A stretch of DNA of 64,000 nt from Patiria miniata (lineage: Eukaryota > Echinodermata > Asteroidea > Valvatida > Asterinidae). A program made the translations under genes and the position numbers. A model generated the notes under the pieces. The model did no database searches and had not been told where the DNA came from. It worked only from the letters and a program-made list of their open reading frames with translations. The stretch lies in contig NW_024037059.1 in assembly GCF_015706575.1 (NCBI RefSeq), positions 41,887,058 to 41,951,057 of the forward strand, in the 5' to 3' direction. Below, in pieces: positions 1 to 13,400 of this stretch (position 1 is the stretch's first letter; each line of letters begins with the position of its first letter).

Positions 1-767
1 ACACATGTTTCTCTAAATAGAACAGGTTGAAAACAGGTGTTCCTTACATAATTGACAGGCATGCAACTGGGAATTAAAAAAATGAGGACATTCCAAACCA
101 CACAAGATTTTCTACAGTATTTTGCAATTTGTAATGGCATTCCTGAGAAGTCAAAAACAAGAAAATCAGCGGATCCGAGGAAAAGTTGCACGCCTAAATT
201 GAATGCTCACTCAGGTTTCAGTTGAGAACACTGCTTGTTCATACTGGGATATAAATTGGGACCTGACATCATATATGAAGACAGGCAATGCCCTCAAGGC
301 TTCTGAAATTGTGTTGCTTTGCTGTATCTGTTCAACTTACACAGTGATGCAAAGCACACCAACCTTTGCCTCTCCTCTCCCGTCTCATCCAGCACCCAGG
401 CATAAGCAAAGGATGCCTTGCCTTGCTTCTTGGATTCCTGCTCATACTTGTGCATCTGTCTCTGGTTCACCTGAGGTTAGAGGTCAGAAAGGTCAGAGGT
501 TATCCAACCGACCTGCTCAATGGACATGAACTCACTCGTGTGTGTGGTCATTGTCATGCAAGAAAAGACGCGCCACTAATTTACTTTTTTGGTCCACCAA
601 TCAGTAAACTACCCACAAGATACGTTTTGATACTCTAGACAACAAGACATGGAATTTCAGTTTTTAAACTCAGAAATGAATCAGTAACTTGAACAGAGAC
701 TAATTGAATGTCAAAGGTCAAACTAGCTTACCCTGTAGTAATACTTTGACAGTGGTATTATTCTTAC
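1..767 (-). other. HBS1L intron after the P-loop exon
   Basis: The donor is at 766-767 on the minus strand. No continuation of the G domain (switch regions, DAPGHKD-like motif) was found in this stretch. Four AGGTCA/AGGTTA half-sites cluster at 474-502. Otherwise nothing recognisable. Confidence 0.6.
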
Positions 768-3700
768 CTGTCCTAGTAGATATAATAAATGCCCCATTAA
801 TGTTGACTTGCCAGCGTCCACATGGCCTATCACCACCAGGTTTATGAGTTGCTTGCCTTCCTGTCGTTTGGAGTACTCTTTGGATATGTCAATAGTCTGC
901 AAATAGAAAACATTAATCAAACTTGACTTTGGTCAAGTGTTATATTTTTTTACATTATACATAGACATGTACAGTGGAAATTTGACTCTTTTTGGCAGAA
1001 AGCAAAACGTGTCAATGCACACTTGTGCATATTCATGTGAAATTTGTGCATACCTAATCATTACTTATATTTCTTACAAATTTAATTAGTTTTGGACTTT
1101 CGAACATGATTTGGGGTATACGGGTATATGTTTATTTCCTACCCCGGCCTTAGACGTCTTGGATTCCCTCCGTGTTGATGCCAAGGCACCAGGTAGTACC
1201 GCTGACGACCCTGCCATGACAGTCAAGTCTGGAGCACTCATCACGGTAGGAAGCTTGCCTCTGGATTCACTGAGGTCAAAAAGGAAAACGAAATACAACT
1301 GGAGGCAACAGCAAACTAGATGACAAGAAATCTCAGTGGATCGAGACTTCAGGTCAAGCTTTGCCAAGCACATGAATTTGCTGAGCATAAAATACAGGTA
1401 ACCAGCCAAAATGTCATGCACTTTATGCTGCTTAGGAGTGGTTCCCTGCTGGGTTTCGCTGAACAATATCTGCTGCTTAGCGAGTTAACAGCTCAATGTA
1501 ACTGGGCCCTGGTATCACACAGATGATGGCCCTCTGAAATAAATAATGGACAAAACTTGGCAACATTTTTATTACTGTACTAGCTGTTTTACCATGACTT
1601 TTGAACAGAATGTCTCAATTTCTCGAACAGCATAATGTTCTTTACTTCTGCCAAGGTTATTTGGATCCAGGAATATAAGTTACCTTTTCATGTTGCCATC
1701 TGTCATACCATCCAGGAAATCACCCCTTAATCCTGATTTCCCAACCGCACTCTTCCTCCTCTTGTCTCCGATCTCGGAAGGCAAAGGGACTGGCCCCAGT
1801 ACGAATCCCTTCCTGGCTCCCTTAGAGGGCATGCTGAGTTTAGCCACCTCAGGGGCGATGGAAGCCACTGCGGGGTCATCTGCGCTTGCTACAGCAGCAG
1901 CAGCTGCCGGCAAAGGCCGCTTGGTTCTGCCTGGAGAGGGCTGCTTCTTGGGTGGTTGTGCTGTGGCTCCTAGACCTGGCGGTAAAACATGGCGGGTTAT
2001 GGATGGTACTGTGGTTAGGGTCAGTCTGGGCAACCACAACCCAACAAGTATACAGTGGAAATAATTGAACCTTACTCTGGCTGTAATTATTAACCAGACA
2101 GCACGTCACGCCTATGGAGGATGCAAAACCTGATCAGCAACTTAAGATTCCAAATGGATGGAGTTGGCAGATGAACTTTAATCTACGGCACTTGTACAGA
2201 ATGAACTGGAAATTTCAAAATTATGTTTGTTTTATTTTCCCCAGCAATTCCTGAAGGGTATCAACCGAAGCTACATCTAGCAAAACCTGTAGCTTTCCAT
2301 GGGAATCAAATACAAATGTACATGCATGTTTTAACTGGCGACACTTGCTGTTCTCACTGAGAAACAGTCTGGGAACACAAAGTGATTATGGGAACTCTGT
2401 CTATGTTTGAACTTATACTTTAAGGAACACGCAGATGTTCCTGTTAGGAAAGCACTGCTTCAAAAGGATTATTCCGAATGGAGGAGGATTGTTCCATACT
2501 CTCTTACTTTTGCTATTGGTGTTACCAAATGCTCCCGCCTGCCTCTGTCTTATGATGTCATCAGGAGAAGGAGAGGAGAAATCAAATGGAATGATTTCAT
2601 CTTCGTGATCCGCTGTGCCTGTGGTCCAAGACTTTTGTCTCTGGTACAAGAACTGCCTGTGCACAGTGGGCCGAGAGTGCTGTCTCTGGACGACGTACGA
2701 GGCAATCCTGACCCCTTGCTGATCAGACAGTGCTTTTGATTGGTCAATAAACTCTGTGCATAGTGCCCTTCCAAATACAGAGGGATTAGCCAGCAGACAG
2801 TACTTGTCCTGCCTTGCACGCAATTTGTGCAACTTTGACAGAGGTTTCGTATTGTTGTTAGTAGGGTCAAGGGGATATGTAGAGTCATGAGGTTCGGGAC
2901 TCAGAAGGTCGACTGGAGATGAGCGATCCAGCATCAGTGCAGCCCGGGACTGGAAACCAGGGGGTGTTGGTACCCTAGTCTTGGAGTCACTTCCGACAAT
3001 ACCAGGCAGTGGTTCTTCTGCAGACACAGGCCTAAAACCTGCAGAGTGTTTCAGAGGTAGATGTTTGCATCCCGTTGGGAATGTTGGTCCTTTACTTGAA
3101 GCTTGAGTCAGCTGAATTTCAGGATCTGTGAGAATTGTGGTGGAATGTAAGGAGTCTGATGTCTTGGCAGTCCGATCTGACTTTGACATAGCTGGAATGT
3201 TTTCAGAAGTTGGTTGGTTGACTTTCGATGACACTGTGGCTGGTGCTTGGTCTTGGACTCCAACAGCAATGGGCTTGGTAGTCAAGGAGCTAGGAAAGCC
3301 AAGTGTGGATTTTGTGCCAGGAACTTGGGACAGGTGAGCAGTGGCTAGGCTTGACAGTGAAGAACCAGCTGGCTTTGAGAAATCAGTTTTGGATTTATCA
3401 TGAGGTCTGCCATCTGCAGAGGACCTGTTTGTGCCAGGGAGGTCCAACTGAGGGGTAGATGACAGGTGTGCTGATGCTAAACTTGACAGTGAAATTCCAG
3501 TGTTACCAAGAGAGCTTGCTGGAGGATAATTTATTGCTTCTTGTTGTGGTCCAGGTGGGTTTGATGAAAGCTGGGCTGATGCTAAGCTCGACAAAGATGG
3601 TTCACTCCTTGGGCCAAGCCTCAGAGCACCTTGACCAGAGGGTTTCGCAGCTAAGGGAACATTTTGGAGACTGCCTAGACCCAATGATTGGAATGGCTTG

Positions 3701-6700
3701 GACTGAACTTCAGTTGGGTTTGCAGAGAGATTGGCAGAGGCTAAATCTGAAAGAGAGATCCCTGCAACTGGCTTCAATCCATGACCTCCCTCTGGAAAGC
3801 TTCCTTTGGTTGGGGGTTGCCTCGGTGGAGTAGAGCAAAGAGAACGTTGCGGCAATTCAGACAAGGACCGTCCTGACAAAACTCCCCCGCCTGCTGTTCC
3901 CTTGGTTTCACCCAAGTGTGACCCAGCAAGCTCAGACAGTGACAGTGACCCCTGACCTTGGGCTATACTACTTCCTCTTGGGGGTGAAGAAAGATGAGCA
4001 TTGGCCAAAGCGGACAGGGGCAACGAAGACATTGGCAGGACCCCTGCATTTGCTTTGGCTGGGGCTGGAGAAGGGAATAGTTTGGGGGAATGGTGAGCTT
4101 CAATAAGATCCGCAAGGGGAAGTTTTGATACTTTTGGAGATGGTTTTTGATGTGGTACCTCTCTGGATTTGATGACATCTGAAAGGGAACCTGAATTCAC
4201 ATTTAAAGCAGAATTTCTGATGGAGTCTTCAGATACTACTTCCTGACCCTTCATTTTTAATAAACCATCAGCTTTCTTTTCAAACTCTCCTCCAACAATT
4301 CCTTGTTTCTCTACTGTTAAATCACTAACTCCTTACCTTACCATAGCCAAAGGATGCCGAGCAATGCATGATGGGAAGGGTCGTTGAGGAACGAGGTAGA
4401 GATGGCAGGCGAGAAAGGGCCAAGGAGAATTATGAAGGAGAGAAAGGGAGAAAAAGATGGGCATTCTATTAGGTGAATGGTAAAAGCATGCAGGCGCTAA
4501 CTGTGGAATAGTTGTTCCAATGTTTATGAAATAATTCATTAACTGACCCCTCTCACTGATCTCTATTCTACAGCATAATAATAGCAAGGCTGACAGTTTT
4601 GAAACAAAACTAAATGGGAATTTTCTGTACCTTCAAAAAGTTCTACTTATCAGAGATTTTGAAGTGAGTTATTTCCATGACCACTGGAATACTGACCAAT
4701 GAAAGAGGAGAATATGCTCATAAATATGCATGAGGTATAATAATACACTATATTTCCAACCAGGTGCAATGATGCCAGAGCTCTACTCACCTCTCTGTGT
4801 TTCCATGTTGTTATTATTCCCTGCACTGCTCTCCTGCTGGTCTAGGAGAGCGTTCAGCGTCTTCTCAAAGTTGAAGTGGTGCGTCACGGCCATCTCTATC
4901 ATGGTGCGCTCAGGAACCGTCTCCCCGACCACATTGCGGACCTCCTCCAGGCAGGACTGGAGCTGAGCTGAGTTGAAAAGAAAGCAAATGAAATTTATAC
5001 TTAACATTCAGTTCACATTTTTCTTTTCAATTTACAAAAATCTGGGAAACATTTGATGACTTTTAATCCTAGCTGTGGCCAAGGGCTTATTAATTCTGCC
5101 CAATTCATGCCCTCAATTGATGAAGAAACATGATCTTGTGGCCTTCCCTTCATTTTTTACAATAAATAAAAATATTGATATATAACATTAAAATGTACGT
5201 ATACATTGTGTTCTCTGACATTCAATTGAGACATTATGACCAAACTAGCAAGTCAAAATGAAATATAAATTTGTATAAAGATAATGGCAATTCACGGACA
5301 TTAATTTACAACACGGTTAATAAACAATCCTATACTGGAAATAAAAAAAGAAGAGGAGAAATTTGACTCATCTAACCCTCTTCAATATCCGAGAGTTGTG
5401 GTTTCTGGAAGTTGGTGGGATCACTGAGGGACCTCTCAGAGTCTCTTCTGGCCAGATCCGCCTCCTCCTCTCGTTTCAAATCCTCCTCCCCCTCCTCAAG
5501 AAAGGATGCCAACTGGTGATGCTGAAGGCTACGTTGGAAGATGAACTGCTCAGCTACAGGAAAGGATGCAAGGATGTATCACATTTTATCCAGGAGAAGG
5601 AGAAGCTACAATTATTATCAGGCAAAAATTTGCACAAATCTCTGTTGAATTTCTGGATGACTGCGATGTACATGCATAAGCCTGCAAAACGCAACAAGAG
5701 GCGTCAGGTGTGAAACTCTGTTGGACTAAGTTGCATTGAGCAGTCAACACTGGTGCATAAACGGCTGTTTAACCTCAACGATCTCCATCCAGCCAAACCC
5801 CAACACAAGGGTTCGGTGGAGTCCAACGGTTTATGTGTGCAGTTGACCATATGGTGTTGGACTTTGCAAGGATGAGAAAGGTTCCTAGTAAATCACTCTA
5901 GGGGGTTAGGGTTATAAGGGGCGATGGGAGCTAGACTCATTGAACAATGCCAGTACTGTTAGAATCTAGGTAAGCTAACAGCAACAGACTCTGAGACAAT
6001 TAGCTTAGTACATGTACTAAACGTAGAGAAGCATTTTGGTTCATTACAAAGAATACCTGTAGATGGAGATACTCCATAATCGTCCTCCACTGAGTGTCCA
6101 TATACATCATCGTAGCCTTCATAATCTGTTTAAAGTAGTAAGGCAATCAGTGTTTATAACATTAAATTGCCTTTAAAGTTACATGTAGGCTTATGTGGAA
6201 CTTTTAAGTTTACTGTCGATCATGTCTAAGGACTATCCCAACTACATCATAAAAAACATCTCATCTTGCTGAACCATGAAACACATTAACAATAACATTT
6301 TTTATCACTTTCTGAATTAAGCCCTGGTCATGAGTTAGCCATATCATGGTCTAATCCATTTTTTTCTAACTACCGTAATTTTCGGAATATAAGCCGCGCG
6401 GAGTACAAGCCGCAGCATGCAAAAATCGTGTAGGCTAATTGCAGAATACCCCGCCACGTGAAAATTACCCCCTAAAAAAAAATGGCTACACAGTCGGAAA
6501 ATGTTGCAGAAATGTCCAAAGTACATGTAGATGTCGGGAAGTGGATACGCGAATACAATATACAGGGTGGAGTTGAGCGCACTGGAGGGTCTAAAGTCGA
6601 GGGTGCTATTTCCCTGTAATAACTTTTAAAAAATAAGTAGGCCTAATCTAGCTGGAGTTACCCAGCCCTGAGTTTTATCATTGGGTTGTTAAGACAACCC

Positions 6701-7041
6701 AATGATAAAACTCAGGGCTGGGTAACTCCAGCTAGGCCTAATCGTGCTAATACGGCAAGCAGGGACAATGTAAATACTGCAAATGCAATTGTGCCGGAAA
6801 ACTTCCCCTTAACGTGATTGAGGTAACTTACCCAAGTTGGGATATTAATATAATTTTTAAGCTTAACCCCCCCCCCCCCCCCCCCTGCCACACCCATCCC
6901 TTCCCCCTCCGATCTGTCGTAGTGGCACGACGCACGCACGTCGGTCTGTCGGCGGTTCAGTCTGTCAAACATTACACAGCTTTATGTGGGATACATACCC
7001 TCCCCATAGTCCATTCCCCGGACATTCCTATGTCTTGACAT
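768..7041 (-). CDS. HBS1L: HBS1-like translational GTPase, 5' part (gene runs off the left edge)
   Basis: HBS1L is an eRF3/EF-1alpha-like GTPase that pairs with Pelota to release stalled ribosomes. Coding exons on the minus strand are 6999-7041 (ATG at 7041), 6057-6125, 5377-5553, 4791-4967, 1684-1975, 1143-1269 and 768-896; every junction has GT-AG ends and matching phase. The start reads MSRHRNVRG, as in vertebrate HBS1L, followed by an acidic stretch with GHSVEDDYG. The 4791 exon holds the UBA-like HBS1 N-terminal domain ([12 protein letters not shown]). A low-complexity Pro/Ala/Lys linker follows. The 768-896 exon begins the G domain with the P-loop GHVDAGKST. Remaining G-domain and beta-barrel exons lie beyond position 1. 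A head-to-head promoter is shared with the plus-strand ankyrin gene. The identification is firm. Confidence 0.95.
2231..2236 (-). terminator. Candidate polyadenylation signal for the SKI7-like isoform
   Basis: AATAAA on the minus strand (TTTATT as written), about 180 bases past the stop of the alternative terminal exon and upstream of the 1684-1975 exon. This is the expected place for intronic polyadenylation that would produce the short isoform. Confidence 0.5.
2413..4313 (-). CDS. HBS1L: Alternative terminal exon of HBS1L: SKI7-like isoform
   Basis: A long open exon lies between the UBA-domain exon (4791-4967) and the linker exon (1684-1975). The acceptor at 4314-4315 (AACAG) leaves two bases that complete the codon left by exon 4, so splicing is in frame. 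It adds 633 residues and ends at a stop at 2413, giving about 788 residues with the shared N-terminus. The exon is disordered and Ser/Pro-rich. It carries seven degenerate copies of a motif like [12 protein letters not shown] between about 3340 and 4125, and a C-terminal motif [10 protein letters not shown] near 2757-2790. In vertebrates the short HBS1L isoform with such an exon is the SKI7 equivalent that bridges the SKI complex and the RNA exosome; this assignment is by gene position and motif. A minus-strand AATAAA at 2231-2236 would end the transcript. Confidence 0.85.
6372..6415. repeat. MITE-like motif with CGGAATATAAGCCGC core
   Basis: The stretch ACCGTAATTTTCGG followed by AATATAAGCCGC and a degenerate second AAGCCGC unit resembles a terminal motif of dispersed miniature elements seen in many animal genomes. 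Only one end is clear here. Confidence 0.4.
6648..6735. repeat. Perfect hairpin, 42-base arms with 4-base loop
   Basis: In HBS1L intron 1. Left arm 6648-6689 is the exact reverse complement of 6694-6735; the loop is TAAG. Perfect identity suggests a recent foldback insertion or a small MITE. Confidence 0.9.
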
Positions 7042-7453
7042 CTTCGTTTATGTGCTACGCCCTCGCACACTGCAGAAAAATACCTAAAAAGTGAGTTTCT
7101 GTACTAAAATGTTTCGAAGAGGAAAGAGCGATGTGGACTTCAGGGCCCATATTGGATGATGCATTGTGGGAGACTGAGTAAACTTGCTTCAAGTCCCATA
7201 ACATTTTTTGGATTGACGGCATTTACACACCCTGCAGTTGAACATTGAGTTTTACCACGTTGGCGCGCGCAAATACCCGTAATACTGGTGGCAAGTCTAT
7301 ACATGTACGACCGATAAGCGATCGATTGGGGGCTAAAGATCGTCTCGTGAACACAGCAATATTTAGTGGATTTCAAGCATTTTGATGCATCTATTTCGCC
7401 GATGGGCTGGATTTGAAGGCTCTGACATTGACTGAGTCATCAGGCTTCTGAAG
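7042..7453. promoter_or_regulatory. Shared intergenic region between divergent HBS1L and ANKRD29
   Basis: Only 412 bases separate the two start codons, which face away from each other, so both promoters and 5' UTRs must lie here (the UTRs may extend across). It contains GC-richer patches near 7260-7330. No TATA box in a convincing position was seen. Confidence 0.6.
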
Positions 7454-10400
7454 ATGTCAGCTAAGGCAAGTATTGTGAAAAATAAATCGAAACAAATGTT
7501 TGTGCAAGTTTCATTTCTACAGTACAGTAAAAAGTAACACTAGCACTACACACAGCGGCATCATAGGCCGGCCGGGGGCGGGCCCGCGGGGGAGGGGGGG
7601 GGGGGCTCTCCACATAGCCTATAGTACGGGGGGGGGTTAGATTCCCCCTCCCCTGTTTAACAAAAACTTTATTTATATTAATAATTATTTATTAAATCCT
7701 GAGTACTACTCCTACTTGCATGACTTGTCTTGTATGTGATGTATCTCCAAATGTTGGCATGTCATTTTTTTATAGCCTGCCCTAATTACTAATTAGGACC
7801 TTGCCCTACCAACAACATTGTTGTATCAAGTATATGATTATTGTCATGACGTATGACTGTGTTAGGCTAAGTGAAAAATGGGGGTGGGGAGGAGATTAAT
7901 GGCTCTTTGATAAAACAAACAACTGTTTATGTGTTTCCTAATTGCACTGCATTTTTATCACTCTTTGTTTGCGTACAAATAATGCACCTATCAATTGTTT
8001 CCACGTAGGTGATGGCTGCTTTAACAATTAAAATGGCTTAAATATTATCCACACAATTAATGTCCCCACATGTATACAAAATGCCATATACCACCATGGA
8101 GAATAACAACTACATGGTACCACTTAACAGCCAGTAACAATTAATGTAAATGAGTCCATTACTTACGGTACGTGTACAATGCAATTAAGCAGATGGGCAT
8201 CTGGAGATGTCATTACACACAAGAGTGCAACCATGAATATTGATGGTAATTAGTAAATGCTGAAAGATCGCTCTGAATGCTGAGAGAAATCTGAAGGCTT
8301 TTGAATAATTTGGCCAGATGGCTAGGAGGTTCCAAAACAAGACTGAACTGTGTTTTTAGACTAGGTGTTCCCCTTGCCAATAATAATAATTGATAATAAC
8401 AGGAATTTATAAAGCCCCTTTGCCGAAGGATTCAAAGTGCTGAAAACAAATCAAGAGAATATGAAACAAATAAAATCAAAATAGGTATGTTTTCAAGAGT
8501 CCCTTAAAATGCCAAAATCCTATTGGAATCTTTTTGGAGATAAAAAATATATGTGCAATGTAGGCTGCTTTATATATGCTTTTAAAATTTGCATGTTGTA
8601 AAAATCAATAGACAGCAGACACATTACATACATGTGGACAGGATTTCCAAAATGCAATATACGCCATTTTGTTCTCTTTTAGAATCTAGCTCTCTCCTGG
8701 CTGCCAAAAAGCAAATCAATGGCTGTCACATGTATAAACATTTTGTACTTAAATACAACTTAAGAATACAATTAGGCAAAATTGAAATTTAGAAACAGCT
8801 GTCATTCTGTTTTTATTCTTTAAAGTTTGAAAAAGCCAAAAAAAGGGGGCTGCCTCCTTTTTATTTATTATTTTTTTGAAAAAAAAAAAACCTAAAAAAA
8901 AGGATTTATTTTTAAACAGTGACACCTCTTTGTATGTTTCATCTAGCCCATATAAAGCTGGTATGTCATTTTCTGAATCCCCCCCAAAAAGCTGGCAGCC
9001 ATCTTAAAAATAGCCAGGCCGGTCATTTTGCCAATAAAAAAAGGGCCTCCTCCTTCCTTGTTTTTTCAAAAAGGCAGGATGCTAAACATGATATTTGTTT
9101 TTAATTGGCCTAACTGTACAAAATGTTCACCTTTTTCAAATGGATATGTCGCGTTTTTAAAATAAATTCTTCACATGTACACGTGTGCAATGCATTATGT
9201 GCATGTACACTTAGTAAATGCCAGGCCGGTCATTCTGCCAAAAAAAAGGGCCTCCTCCTTCCTTGTTTTTTCAAAAAGGCAGGATGAAAACATGATATTT
9301 GTTTTTAATTGGCCTAACTGTACAAAATGTTCACCTTTTTCAAATGGATAGTTGCGTTTTGAAAATAAATTCTTCACATGTACATGTGTGCAATGCATTA
9401 TGTGCATGTACATACATGTATGCATCCCTTAAGGGTGTACAGTATATGTACATGTGTACATGTTCAACCCTACATGCTAACATGTACTTGCCCATGGACT
9501 TGTTGACTACTGTGCAACCTGAGATGCCTGCTTGCATTCCACACATTACTGTATGCATGCATCATCCATCATATCAAGACTGCAGCCAAGTCTCAATATC
9601 AGATTGCAGACATTGGAGTAGTGAATGCATTCAAATATCTTCTCATAATAAACAACCCCATTTATTCATGTTATTATTGAATGTACCAAAGCATATTTTT
9701 TTACAATGTATATATACAATAAGCTGCAAGATCATGGAAGATAAATGTGCAGTTGTGCACACGTTTTTTTTAATTCAAATATTTAATCTGCCTGAAAAAT
9801 TGAGAACCATGAACTCCCTAGGTACATTGAATCGAAGCTAAAGCCATCCGTTATATGGCGTTAGTCATATCTCTGCCATTTGCGCATATCTACGGAGTTA
9901 TAAACTTGGTTGCCACGGTAATTTTGGAACCGGATGGGAATTTTGAAGCCAGATGGGAATTTCCCCCTGTTTTTTCCCCCAAAGTTTTTTTTTTGGCTGG
10001 TTTTACGCCCATCTCGTAAATCAGCAATAGCCTAATATACTGGAATGTTTAAAACTTAATTGTACATGGATTTATTTGTGTAAAATTATTATAGTACATG
10101 TATTTGTAAAAGTATTAAAGTACGGAATCCGTTTCATTGATGTACTGTTTGAATTTTACTTTGCCTAAGTTTAGTTAATAATTCATACATATATGCTGTG
10201 CCCCAGTGGAAACCAGTTTTAAACTGTTTGGGGACACCCATGGTAAAGAAATGTAATAAATAGATAAATAAATATATGTATGTGTACATGATGAATGCAG
10301 AAAAAAAGTTGTAGTATTGTTTTGTTATTGCTTTCTTAGTGGAAGGAATTGGCTAGAACTCGGCACAATACAATGATGTCCTTGACAAAGATGACCTTGA

Positions 10401-13400
10401 TTATCCAAGCTCCCCTTTATTACAAAAAGAACACAAGTTTACCACAATTTATAGATTGGTCAAATCGCCTGTTCAGGTAGTGTTCATAATTCTAGTCAAT
10501 GCAGTATCAAGAAATATTTTTTTCTCTGGAGTAAAACAGACTCCTTTACTTAAAAATAGTGACAACTTACCAGGTATGTACTGAATATTTCTGGCAGATA
10601 GAGCAGTTGCAGTTACAACTTACAACTGACTTACTATTCAATGTTGTTGTTTTTCCCTGCTCATTAACAGAAGGAGAGCAAATCGGACCAGCAGCTCCAC
10701 CTAGCTGCTTTGCAGGGCAACCTATCCCTGCTCAGGAGATCATTAGATGGAGGCAAGGTGCATGTAGACTGCAAGGATAAGGTAATCGAAGCCTGCTTTT
10801 AGAGTTGGAGCTAAGTTTCTTGAATAGGGATGGCAAAGCAACATCCAGAGCATGCAAGTCTGGAGTAGCAGATCAAAGCATCAGCCGAGACACAAGTAAC
10901 AGGATGAACAATGACAAAGGAATGTCTTTGCTGACTTGTGATGTCTCCTACATCAGAAGTCCTTCCTCCATCTTGCAAAGTCTGAAGTTTCCCTCTCCCC
11001 ACGATCATCTGGAAAAGTTTGGTTTCGTCCAGATCATGTTTCAACCAACAAACCCAATCAGGCAACGTAGGGTATCCTCCACAATAATTCCATTCCAACT
11101 GCGATCAGCTGCTTTAGTTTCTTAACCGGGAATTTTACTTAATAAACCAAGAAATATCTGGCAGATGTTGACTGTATAAACTGTTAAATTTATTGCAAGA
11201 AAGTTACTGTTTTTCCGTAAGATATAGTGTAGCAAAATAGGTCAGGAATGTGAAGTTGTTTACTCAAGTTCACGAGAAAAAAACCTTGGTGCAGCTATAA
11301 TCATTGGAAGCTGTAAGCCAATAATCTGGAACCTGCCTTATTCTTGTTTGCAGGAGGGCACAACACCTTTAATTCTTGCCGCAGCCAACAACCATCTTCA
11401 GTGTGTCAAAGAACTCCTGGAGCAAGGAGCACAGGTGGATGAGAGAAGAAACGTAAGATGCACCCCAAAACATACTTGATACAGCCAGTCAGCCATTATC
11501 TATTCCTAGCCCTGCATTCAAAAAAGCATATAACTATTCATAGATAGGTTTTGCCCTTCACCGACGTGAAACAGTATAAATTTGTTTGTAGCCAAACTTC
11601 GGTAAACATCAGCACCTGTTGACAGAATTACACATTTATAACACAGCCTCATTCTCTCACTCACTTTTAAACCTTTTTGTTTTTGTTTATTAGACCGGTA
11701 CCTGCGCCCTGTTCTTTGCAGCCCAAGGAGGTTTCCTAGACATAGTCAAGGAACTACTTGACAAAGGAGCGTCGGTGGACCTACCAAGTCAGGTAGCCAG
11801 TTATTTGGTGAAACTGTCTGTACTTGTAAGCATGAGGTCCCTGGTTAGAACCCTGTCGCGGTTCAAAATCAGGAGACACTCCGAAAGGCATGCCAAGGCA
11901 TGCTGTGAGTTGCAACAATTTTACAGCAACTTGTTTGGCAATCTCCGACGAAAAAAAGAAAGGCAAATTTTATTTCTCTGTGATGGTCTGAAGGACGAAA
12001 GAAAACTGTAGGAGAAATGCATTTGTTAGCGTCCTGCCTGTGAAAACGTGACACTGAACCGTTTGTTATTGTATCTGTAGGACGGCGGTACACCACTGTT
12101 TGTAGCTTGCCAGTGTAATCACCTAGATGTCGTCAAGGAACTTGTTGCAAGAGGAGCTGATGTACACCGGACTATGAACGTGAGTATTGCAGGATGTACT
12201 ACAAAGTTCTAGAACTTTACCGTAGTTCTCCCAATTTTTCAATACCAGTGAATGCAGTGATATTTCTGAACCAAGTATACTGCAATGGAACTATGTGTGA
12301 AGCAGCTTGCTATTAAAGTAGGGAAATCTTTTTCAAAAATACACAGATAAAAATGTGGTAAAATGTATGTTGAATTTTGCATGTAATTTTGGGAAGCCAA
12401 TTCATACTCTTCAATTGTTCCCGACTGTCTGTGGTTCAGCAGTGTCTTAAGAGCTTAGCTCTACTTACATCTTGGTGAGAAGTCTGTAAGTGTATAAGTC
12501 AGCTCATCAGTGTTTTGATCATTTGGTTGTACAGGATGGTGCGACACCACTCTTCATTGCTTCACAGAACGGTCACTACAACATGCTCAAGTATCTCCTG
12601 GAAAGAGATTGCGATGTCAACCAATCAAGATTGGTGAGTATTTCTTGACACCCCTCCCCCTCCCCTCCCCTCCCCCCCCCAAACATCCCCTATCCCAACC
12701 CTCCTTCAATCCCCTCCCCTAACAAAGACAAAAGGATAGACAGCGTGTACTCATGGCTTCAAGGCTGTGTAATTCCTTTTTTTTACAAAAGGGTGTTATT
12801 AAAAACTGCCTCATCTTTGCTTTCTCAAGGGTCAAAGACTTGCCCTTTTGAACTCTGACACAGGTCAACTTCATTGGAATAATAACACAAACACATTTAT
12901 GACAGCATTTTACATGTTAATCTCCTCGAAAACTAGGTCAAACAGACTACAAGAAATATAGAATCCCTATAACAAATCCAATTTACAAGCAGTCTAGGTG
13001 TGAGGCCATGGCCCGACTTGCATTATCAAAAAATCGACTTCACATTTAAAGTTGGTTGGTTGTTTGATGTTTGTTTACTCAGGACAAGGCCAGCCCCCTG
13101 TGGATTGCCGCTCAGATGGGACATGCAGACATCATCAGGGAACTTCTCTCCCACGGTGCTAAGATTGATTCTGCAAGAGAGGTTAGGTGTCTGTCTGTCT
13201 GTCCGTCTCATTAACTGTCTTTCTGTGTGTGTTTTTGTCAGATGTCTTCTTGTTCTGTAATGACTCAGATTGCTCGCGTGCTCAAGCTTGACAATACTCA
13301 GGGAGGTAGGAACAGATTTTATTGGTCATTCTGTGATGAACTTAAAGAAGTTTTTTGCCCGAAACCCCCATCTCTATCAAGCCTCAATATTGGATGCCAT

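Noticed and set aside
366..638. Overlapping plus-strand ORFs of about 90-108 codons at the left edge.
   Set aside because: No domain, no splice context, and they lie in an HBS1L intron on the opposite strand.
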